From Endobugula sp047636495 (GTDB taxonomy: Bacteria > Pseudomonadota > Gammaproteobacteria > Pseudomonadales > Cellvibrionaceae): a DNA stretch of 64,000 bases. The position numbers and the translations under genes were made by a program. The notes below the pieces were generated by a model that saw only the letters and a program-made list of their open reading frames with translations, made no database searches and had not been told where the DNA came from. Shown here one piece after another: positions 26,069-32,513 of this stretch (within the stretch, counting starts at the first letter, position 1; every line of letters starts with the position of its first letter). The DNA lies in the NCBI GenBank assembly GCA_047636495.1, contig JBLILH010000011.1, forward strand, positions 37,873 through 101,872, written 5' to 3'.

Positions 26069-26881
26069 TTAGAAGGAGTGCTCGCTAGCGGGAAATTCAC
26101 CTGCTTTCACTTCCCGGTTAAACGCACTAAACGCACCGGCTATTGAGTGGGCTTCTTCAAGAAAATTCTTAGAAAATTTAGGTGGTTTTTCCGTTAGACC
26201 AATTAAGTCATTAACCACTAATACCTGCCCCGTTGTCTCGTTGCCGGCGCCAATACCAATGGTGGGTATTGTAATATGTTGGGTAATGACGGCGGCCAGA
26301 TCGCTAGGGACGCACTCTAATACGAGTAGATCCGCCCCTGCTACATCTAGGCGTTTTGCGTCTTCAAGAATGAGAGCGGCGCCTGCATCACTTTTTCCTT
26401 GTATCCGAAACCCCCCAAACTTATTGACTGACTGTGGCGTCAAGCCTAAGTGTGCGCAGACAGGAACCCCACAGTCACTTAATTGCTTTACGGTATCGGC
26501 TAACCATGCGCCACCTTCAAGTTTTACCATGTGTGCGCCTGCTCGCATAAGACGCGCTGCGTTTTCCATAGCTTGTTCGGGTGTGCTGTAACTCATAAAT
26601 GGCATGTCAGCGATAATAAGCGAACGCACGTTGCCTTTTTTTACCGCTGAGGTGTGATAGACCATATGTTCCATGGTCACAGGGAGTGTGCTGTCGTGTC
26701 CTTGAATAGTCATGCCCAAGCTATCGCCCACTAACACTGTTTCTATTCCTTGCTGTGCCGCTATAGCAGACGTAGCGGCATCGTAAAGCGATATACAAGA
26801 AAAATGTGTGCGTTCAGCCTTATGCTGTTTAAGGGTATGAATAGTAATCGTTTTGTTCAGTATGTTGGTATTGTAAGACAT
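26069..26881 (-). CDS. panB: 3-methyl-2-oxobutanoate hydroxymethyltransferase
   Basis: PanB adds a hydroxymethyl group from methylene-tetrahydrofolate to ketoisovalerate, the first committed step to pantothenate and CoA. 270 residues, near the usual 264. Motifs: YDAATSAIAAQQGIETVLVG, GDSLGMTIQGHDSTLPVT (Mg site), ADMPFMSY, KLEGG, HLGLTPQSVNKFGG and IPTIGIGAGNETTGQVLV. It is the last gene of the minus-strand run pcnB-folK-dNK-panB. panC, usually next, is not in the following 1 kb. Confidence 0.96.
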   Translation of the reverse strand: MSYNTNILNKTITIHTLKQHKAERTHFSCISLYDAATSAIAAQQGIETVLVGDSLGMTIQGHDSTLPVTMEHMVYHTSAVKKGNVRSLIIADMPFMSYSTPEQAMENAARLMRAGAHMVKLEGGAWLADTVKQLSDCGVPVCAHLGLTPQSVNKFGGFRIQGKSDAGAALILEDAKRLDVAGADLLVLECVPSDLAAVITQHITIPTIGIGAGNETTGQVLVVNDLIGLTEKPPKFSKNFLEEAHSIAGAFSAFNREVKAGEFPASEHSF

Positions 26882-26905
26882 CGCTGTTCGCCTATTGTTC
26901 GCGTA

Positions 26906-27598
26906 TTAAATGAGCGTCGAGGTGGGGTTAAAGTAGTGACGCCCTTGCTTGACACTTAATATGTAGTCAACCAACTGGCTATAACTCTCGTCGTTATTAA
27001 CCCAGTCAATCTCGTTGGCATTGACAATAAGTAAAGGTGATTGCTCATAAAAATGAAAAAACCGTGTGTAAGCTTTGTCTAGTGTTTCTAAGTATTCGCT
27101 ATCAATGTTTTGCTCGGCATTAACGCCACGATTTTTTATACGTCTCAGCAATGTATTGATGGGTGCTTGCAAGTACACCACCAGATCAGGCTTGGGCGCA
27201 TCAATGGTGAGCTGGTTATAGACTTGTTGGTAAATAGCGAGCTCATCTTTGTCGAGCGTGACTTCGGCAAACAATGGGTCTTTATCAATTAAAAAATCGG
27301 CGACTTTTATAGGTTGAAAAATATCGGACTGTCGCAGCTCCTGAATTTGTTGTGCGCGCTGAAATAAAAAGAATAACTGTGTCGGCAGCGCGTTGCGTAA
27401 GCGATCCTCATAAAATCGTTCTAGAAAAGGGTTCTCTTCGGCTCTCTCTAGCAGCACCTCATAATTAAAGGTGTCAGCTAAACGCTTTGCGAGAGTGGTT
27501 TTACCGGCACCAATCGCACCTTCTACGGCAATAAAGCGAGGGAGTTCACTGCGCTGTTGTGGTGTAAGGCCGATTTGAGTAGTGTCGTTCAGGGTCAT
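26906..27598 (-). CDS. Deoxynucleoside kinase (Dck/Dgk family)
   Basis: A 230-residue P-loop kinase that salvages deoxynucleosides. VEGAIGAGKTTLAKRLA is the P-loop, ERAEENPFLERFYED the substrate region, ADFLIDKDPLFAEVTL the DRS-like motif, and NRGVNAEQNIDSEYLETL the LID. Such a kinase sits between folK and panB in several marine gammaproteobacteria. Its ATG overlaps the folK stop by 4 bp, so the two are translationally coupled. Base preference (dA, dG or dC) cannot be told. Confidence 0.88.
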   Translation of the reverse strand: MTLNDTTQIGLTPQQRSELPRFIAVEGAIGAGKTTLAKRLADTFNYEVLLERAEENPFLERFYEDRLRNALPTQLFFLFQRAQQIQELRQSDIFQPIKVADFLIDKDPLFAEVTLDKDELAIYQQVYNQLTIDAPKPDLVVYLQAPINTLLRRIKNRGVNAEQNIDSEYLETLDKAYTRFFHFYEQSPLLIVNANEIDWVNNDESYSQLVDYILSVKQGRHYFNPTSTLI

Positions 27599-28131
27599 GA
27601 TGACTCATTCTGTGGTTGTTTGGTGTTAGCGCTGGATGGGGCTGGATCTATGCGGTGTAAATCTTTCATAGGAACCGCTGCAATGACATTGCCGAGCTTG
27701 GCACCATTAGGAAATATCAGTTCTGGATTAAGATCAAGCAACGGGTAGAGCACGAAATTTCTATTGAATATCTCCGGGTGCGGCACTTGTAGGGTCGCTT
27801 CTTTTAAGCAAATATCATCGTAAAGTAATAAATCGAGATCTAAGGTGCGCGCGCCCCAACGAATATCCCGCTGGCGTCCATGCTTATTTTCGATGGACTG
27901 CAACTGCGCTAATAACTCGAGTGGTGAAAGCCGTGTTTGGCAACGCACGGCAGCATTAACATAATCGGGTTGATCGCCAGGCCCCACTGCTTTACTGCTG
28001 TAATAAGCAGAACAATGTACCGCGTCGATATGCTGAGTATCGAGCAGCGCAATAACCGCGCTATCAATTTGTCGGTGCGGATGATGTAAATTGCTACCTA
28101 AACCAATATAAGCAATAGACAAATTATTCAC
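27595..28131 (-). CDS. folK: 6-hydroxymethyl-7,8-dihydropterin pyrophosphokinase
   Basis: HPPK of folate synthesis, 178 residues. Seen: YIGLGSNLHHPHRQID at the N-terminus, the pterin/ATP region GRQRDIRWGARTLDLDLLLYD with the two Mg-binding Asp, and QVPHPEIFNRNFVLYPL. It overlaps pcnB by 8 bp and the kinase by 4 bp, a tight operon. pcnB-folK-panB order is the Pseudomonas order. A polar tail of about 15 residues follows the fold. Confidence 0.95.
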   Translation of the reverse strand: MNNLSIAYIGLGSNLHHPHRQIDSAVIALLDTQHIDAVHCSAYYSSKAVGPGDQPDYVNAAVRCQTRLSPLELLAQLQSIENKHGRQRDIRWGARTLDLDLLLYDDICLKEATLQVPHPEIFNRNFVLYPLLDLNPELIFPNGAKLGNVIAAVPMKDLHRIDPAPSSANTKQPQNESS

Positions 28132-29473
28132 TGGGAGCCTGTTGTGCTTGAGTGTCTGCTTCTACGACGGCTTTCTTTTTACGTCGTCGTGGCTTGCGCT
28201 GATCGGGATGGAGTTCGTCGACCATTGCATCGCGAATATCTTCAGGTGCTTCTTGAAAGCGTGTCCACCAATGACCTAAGCCGTTCAGTTTTTCACCCGC
28301 CGCTTCACGCATCAGCAAGAAATCATATCCTGCTCGAAACTTTTCGTGCTCAAGTAATTTCTCTGCTTTTTTACCCGTACGTAATGCTAGTCGCCACTGC
28401 AGCTCCCATATTTGACGCATGGGAATAGTGAAGCGTTTGGGAATAGCAACGGTAGTCAGTTGTTGTGCGATCACTGAGTCAGCCGCTTGATGAACTGCGG
28501 CAATAATCGGCACGCCTTCTTGAACTAAACGATGCTGTTCATAAATAAAGGCTGGCCATAATAATGCGCCATAGATAAATGCCGGTGTGACACGCTTATT
28601 ATTACGCAGTCGTTTATCGGTATTGAGCATGACCGCATTCACTAAACCGTCGAAATACGGACTTTTATCCATCACTGCCATAGTGCCGGGAAAGAGTGAG
28701 TCAAGTAATTGGTAATCGCGAAGTAGTGTGTACGTTGCGATCGCTGAACCATTAAGAAATAGCTTAAGAATTTCGTCAAACAAGCGTGCCGGGGGGACGT
28801 GTGTGAGTAAATGTCCGTTATCAAAAATAGGCGCAGCGGTTTTCTCTTCGATAGAAAAACCTAGCTTGGCTGAAAAGCGAATGGCCCGCAGTAATCGAAC
28901 TGGGTCTTCTTTGTAGCGTGTTAGGGGGTCGCCAATAATGCGCAGTTGACGCTTTTGTACATCCGCGATACCGTTGGTGTAATCGTAAATTGATTCATTA
29001 TCGGGAGAATAATATAAAGCATTGACAGTAAAATCCCGGCGAATAGCATCGCTGTGCATATCGCCGTACACATTGTCACGCAACAATTGCCCCGTATTCG
29101 ATTCAATCTGATGTGTCGAATCATTTGATTGGCCGCGAAAAGTGGTGACTTCGATAATTTCTCGACCAAAACGCACATGGACAATACGGAAGCGTCGGCC
29201 AATAATACGTGAATGACGAAATACTTTTTTAACCTGTTCCGGTGTTGCATCCGTCGAAACGTCAAAATCTTTTGGTTGGCAACCTAAGAGCCCATCTCTG
29301 ATGCTGCCACCGACAAGGTAAGCCTGAAAACCTGAGCGCACCAACTCATCGATGACTTTTATGGCACCAGGACTCATACTGTGAAGGTCAAAGCTGTGCT
29401 TTTTGGGTGGAATAACTTGCAGTTTTTCTGCGTTTCTAGCCATAAAATAGCGCTCTTGGCGTGTATTGGGCAT
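28124..29473 (-). CDS. pcnB: Poly(A) polymerase I
   Basis: Adds 3' A-tails that mark RNAs for decay; class II nucleotidyltransferase. Residues about 50-75 have YLVGGSIRDGLLG and DFDVSTDATPEQ (catalytic Asp pair). The RNA-binding signature RYKEDPVRLLRAIRFSAKLGF follows. The tail is strongly basic (RKPRRRKKKAV). 449 residues from ATG 29473; ATG 29443 (MARNAEKLQ), with AAGAG upstream, is an alternative. It heads pcnB-folK-dNK-panB and lies downstream of cbrAB and the CrcZ-like RNA. Confidence 0.94.
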   Translation of the reverse strand: MPNTRQERYFMARNAEKLQVIPPKKHSFDLHSMSPGAIKVIDELVRSGFQAYLVGGSIRDGLLGCQPKDFDVSTDATPEQVKKVFRHSRIIGRRFRIVHVRFGREIIEVTTFRGQSNDSTHQIESNTGQLLRDNVYGDMHSDAIRRDFTVNALYYSPDNESIYDYTNGIADVQKRQLRIIGDPLTRYKEDPVRLLRAIRFSAKLGFSIEEKTAAPIFDNGHLLTHVPPARLFDEILKLFLNGSAIATYTLLRDYQLLDSLFPGTMAVMDKSPYFDGLVNAVMLNTDKRLRNNKRVTPAFIYGALLWPAFIYEQHRLVQEGVPIIAAVHQAADSVIAQQLTTVAIPKRFTIPMRQIWELQWRLALRTGKKAEKLLEHEKFRAGYDFLLMREAAGEKLNGLGHWWTRFQEAPEDIRDAMVDELHPDQRKPRRRKKKAVVEADTQAQQAPSE

Positions 29474-29642
29474 TTATCGGATATGTATCGAGAATGTATC
29501 GATAGGCACGTTGTAGTTATTAATATGTATGCGTCACTTGTAAATAATGAATTCTATCACGAAGCACTCCATTCCACGAAGCGATCACCGTCTTAGTGGA
29601 ATGTTTTACGATACTTATTATAAAAACTAAAAGACAATTGCA

Positions 29643-29957
29643 GTGAATTTTTTATCGCGTCTGTATTTAATCGGCTCTATCTTAACCCTATCCGCCTGAA
29701 GTCAGCTGCCCAATACTAATAGTTGGGGTGTGTTGTCTCATTTCCATAGAGCATCAATAGACGTTGAGGCAGTGATCGAAGCACAAGAGGTTACACCCGT
29801 TGTGACCATTAATACTGATGAGCAGAGATTGCTGTTATCAACACATTGCCCCGTTGATAACAGAGTCGCTATATCACCATGGGGCGAGTTGCGGGTGAAC
29901 TTCGATAATCATGTACAGCAATATTGCCAGGCGTTTTTACACCATCAGTGTCATTAA
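29643..29957 (+). pseudogene. Small lipoprotein gene with TGA at the lipobox cysteine
   Basis: From GTG 29643 the frame reads MNFLSRLYLIGSILTLSA, then TGA (29697-29699), then SQLPNTNSWG and a soluble domain of about 80 residues ending QAFLHHQCH. The stop stands where a lipobox Cys (TGC/TGT) is expected after LSA. The rest stays open, so loss is recent, or the base is a sequencing error. The function of the soluble part is unknown. Divergent from pcnB. Confidence 0.6.
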
Positions 29958-30357
29958 CGTATTTAACGGTTGCTGGTTTTACCTCCCCTTAAATAACCAG
30001 TAGAGCGTTATTTTGTGGTGTTAACGGCGGATACAGATGATGTGTTCCGACTCTGAGACAACCCAAGCATTGCTGATGATTAGTATAGTACGGTGCTCAC
30101 CAGTGATAAATACAGCATGATATTCCGGACAAACGGCATTAACGTATCAAACGCAGGGGTATCTTAGACGCTGTTGGGTTATATCTTCAGCGGGTGCACC
30201 CGTCCCGATGGAGTGGTAGTGAATGAATTCGTTATTCAGAAGGACTCCAGCCGTTAGGATAGAGTCTGTTTCAACAACAATAGAGCGCTGTCAGTAGCCA
30301 ATGTCTATGTTGTCGGGGGTGAGTGTGCAAAGTGATTAGTGTGTAAACTAAGCCGAA
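29958..30357. other. Intergenic region, no gene seen
   Basis: About 400 bp between the lipoprotein relic and the 3' end of the CrcZ-like RNA. Short hairpin-forming stretches (for example CTGGTTTT ... AACCAG at about 29973-29999) but no frame with family features. Confidence 0.4.
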
Positions 30358-30592
30358 CATAACAGAACGGTAGCCTCCCTAAGGAGCCTACCGTTTTCTG
30401 TCGAGCTAGAAAAAACTATGTAACAAATAATAGTTACTAATGAATTATTCTTATTGTATAGGCTTCTTGCTTGAGCCTTTAAAAATTCTGTCTTACTGCT
30501 TCCGTTTTGGTCATTAAAAATACTATCTTATTATTATTTATAGTTATTATAGTGAGTGCTTTTTTTATTATTCTTTATTGTTGTTATTATAC
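30358..30592 (-). ncRNA. crcZ: CrcZ-like Hfq-sponge small RNA (predicted)
   Basis: In Pseudomonas, CrcZ is encoded between cbrB and pcnB, transcribed in their direction from a CbrB-dependent sigma-54 promoter, and titrates Hfq(/Crc) through A-rich motifs. Here the same gap, on the same strand, contains a sigma-54 promoter (30603-30618) giving a start near 30592. About 230 nt follow with repeated AAN motifs: AATAACAACAATAA (30575-30588), AATAATAA (30565-30572), AATAATAATAAG (about 30527-30538) and AATAAGAATAA (30445-30455). A terminator hairpin follows at 30366-30395. There is no convincing frame in the transcript. It is shorter than Pseudomonas CrcZ (about 400 nt). Position, promoter and motifs agree; expression is unproven. 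Confidence 0.75.
30366..30395 (-). terminator. Terminator hairpin of the CrcZ-like RNA
   Basis: AACGGTAG pairs with CTACCGTT (8 bp), then CTCC with GGAG inside, loop CTAA. The minus strand continues CTGTTATG, only moderately T-rich; the plus-strand side has TTTCTG, so it may act both ways. Confidence 0.65.
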
Positions 30593-30602
30593 AAATGCAT
30601 AT

Positions 30603-30618
30603 AGCATTCGGTGTGCCA
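30603..30618 (-). promoter_or_regulatory. Sigma-54 promoter (-24/-12)
   Basis: Minus strand TGGCACACCGAATGCT: TGGCAC, 5 nt, ATGCT, with GG-N10-GC spacing exact (consensus TGGCAC-N5-TTGCW). It is 85-150 bp downstream of repeated GTAACACT boxes and just upstream of the AAN-rich transcript. Confidence 0.82.
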
Positions 30619-30690
30619 GCTTTTAACAATTGTTTTAAATCAATGAGTTATATTTTCTGGCGTGTGGTTATGATAAAAAGGTATATCATA

Positions 30691-30752
30691 AGTGTTACTT
30701 TTTTACCCGAAAATATGCGCTTTAAGTAACACTAGTTTTTACGGGTAACACT
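30691..30752 (-). promoter_or_regulatory. Putative CbrB upstream activating sites
   Basis: Three copies of one 8-mer: AGTGTTAC at 30691-30698 and its reverse complement GTAACACT at 30726-30733 and 30745-30752. Enhancer-binding proteins such as CbrB bind inverted repeats at this distance. As I recall, CbrB sites at Pseudomonas crcZ contain TGTTAC/GTAACA. Confidence 0.65.
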
Positions 30753-30958
30753 TTATGTTGTTTTTGGTGTCAGGGTGACAAGAGATTTTCTGATTTATAG
30801 GGTGAATAGATGGCTATTATAACGGCAATACTAGCGATAGTGTTGGCTTTGAGTGAGCGGTTCTTGCGGCTATCTCCAGTCTCTGTCGTGAAATCTGCCC
30901 GCTAGGTTGGTTAAGCGTCTGGTGAAACGAGGCAATGACCATCATTATATTGTGACGG

Positions 30959-32386
30959 TTAGTATGCGTTTTTTTGTCGAGGAATGCCCAGTTTCTGCCG
31001 TCGCTCCCACAGGCACTTTCGGCTAATGCCGAGCTTTTTTGCCAGTTCGGTTTCATTCATTGAATCTTGATTGTCTAGGACCATGCGCTGAAAATAATCT
31101 TCTAACGATAAATTTTCTTCAGGTAGAAAAGACTCTGGGTGCTGAAACGTGTGATTGGCGTTAGCGGAAGGCTCTTTTCGCGATAGTTCGGCCGTTAGGT
31201 CGAGTAAGTGCTCGTCAATTTCTTTTGGATGTTCACACAAAATAACAGCACGCTGCATAGCGTTTTCTAATTCGCGTACGTTGCCCGGCCATGAATGTTT
31301 GCCGATAAGCTGCCTCGCTTTCGGTGACAACTGCAGAAATGATCTATTATTTGCTTCACAAAAACGCGCGATCAATGACTCGGCTAGTACAATGACATCG
31401 TCGCCACGCGCTCGAAGTGGAGGCACCTGCAAGTTAATTACATTGAGACGAAAAAATAAATCTTCACGAAAAATGCCTTCTTGACAACGACTGAGTAAAT
31501 TTCTATGGGTGGCCGCTAGTAAGCGGACGTTTACTTTTTGAGTTTTTGTTGAGCCGACAGGACGTACTTCACCTTCTTGTAGTACGCGCAACAGGCGCGC
31601 TTGGGCCTCTAGTGGTAGTTCGCCAATCTCGTCTAAAAATAGTGTGCCGCCATCGGCAGATACAATGAGTCCGTCGCGCTGGCTGTTGGCACCGGTAAAG
31701 GCCCCTTTTTCGTGGCCAAATAGTTCGGATTCGATGAGGTTTTCGGGGATAGCCGCACAGTTAATCGATATCAGTGTGTTGCTGGCGCGGGTGCTAGCGT
31801 TATGGATGGCACGAGCGACTAACTCTTTTCCGGTCCCTGTTTCACCTTCGATTAAAATAGTTGCGCTAGTGGGTGAAACTTTAGTGATTTGATGAAAGAG
31901 ATTGAGCATGACCGGTGAGGTGCCAATCATTTGTTTGTCGCCACTTCCCATATTGGCATTGTTGTTCGCACTATTGTTGTTCGCACTATTATTGTTGCTC
32001 GCTAAGGGTCGGAGGGCATCCATGTTTCCCCTCGTGCTTTGCTCTTTCAAAATACGCTGTACAGTTTTGACCATTTCATCATGATCAAATGGCTTGGCGA
32101 TATAATCCACCGCACCCATACGCATAGCATCCACAGCGGAGCGAAGGCTAGCATAGCTGGTCATAATCAGTACGGGGGTTTTTGTTGATAGCGTAATTAG
32201 CTCGGTACCCGGTGCGCCAGGCAGGCGTAAATCACTGATGATAAGATCGAAATGATTAATGTCGTAAGAACGAGTAGCTTCTTTTACGGACTCCGCTTCG
32301 CTGACACGGTAATCATGCCTTTCTAGTAGCTTGCGTAACGCCATGCGGATAATCGGTTCGTCTTCAACAATGAGTATTCGATACAT
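30959..32386 (-). CDS. cbrB: Two-component response regulator CbrB (NtrC family)
   Basis: A 475-residue sigma-54 activator: receiver domain 1-118 with phospho-acceptor D52 (LIISDLRLPG), AAA+ domain with Walker A GETGTGKE (181-188) and the sigma-54 contact GAFTGA (228-233), and a Fis-type HTH at the end (TELAKKLGISRKCLWERRQKLGIP). It works with CbrA in carbon/nitrogen balance. An Asn/Ser/Ala repeat (NNNSA units, 131-143) fills the linker. The likely direct target, a CrcZ-like RNA, is 340 bp downstream. 127 bp separate it from cbrA. Confidence 0.95.
   Translation of the reverse strand: MYRILIVEDEPIIRMALRKLLERHDYRVSEAESVKEATRSYDINHFDLIISDLRLPGAPGTELITLSTKTPVLIMTSYASLRSAVDAMRMGAVDYIAKPFDHDEMVKTVQRILKEQSTRGNMDALRPLASNNNSANNNSANNNANMGSGDKQMIGTSPVMLNLFHQITKVSPTSATILIEGETGTGKELVARAIHNASTRASNTLISINCAAIPENLIESELFGHEKGAFTGANSQRDGLIVSADGGTLFLDEIGELPLEAQARLLRVLQEGEVRPVGSTKTQKVNVRLLAATHRNLLSRCQEGIFREDLFFRLNVINLQVPPLRARGDDVIVLAESLIARFCEANNRSFLQLSPKARQLIGKHSWPGNVRELENAMQRAVILCEHPKEIDEHLLDLTAELSRKEPSANANHTFQHPESFLPEENLSLEDYFQRMVLDNQDSMNETELAKKLGISRKCLWERRQKLGIPRQKNAY
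31958..31996. repeat. 15-bp in-gene tandem repeat in cbrB
   Basis: Encodes NNNSANNNSANNN in the receiver-ATPase linker; units of GTTGTTCGCACTATT on the plus strand, about 2.6 copies. Length changes would stay in frame. Confidence 0.75.
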
Positions 32387-32513
32387 AGTCGTAGGGTATA
32401 GACCTTGCTATTGGTGGGTAGGTTTTAGGTGATAAAGGGGCGATGATATAGTACGTAGGTTTATTCTCTTCACCTTTTTTAACACTAGAGCAGTCTTCAT
32501 CGTCTTCTTTTGT

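Noticed and set aside
29730..29957. A 75-codon stand-alone gene starting at GTG 29730
   Set aside because: The signal-peptide segment upstream in the same frame shows it is the tail of a lipoprotein gene with an internal TGA.
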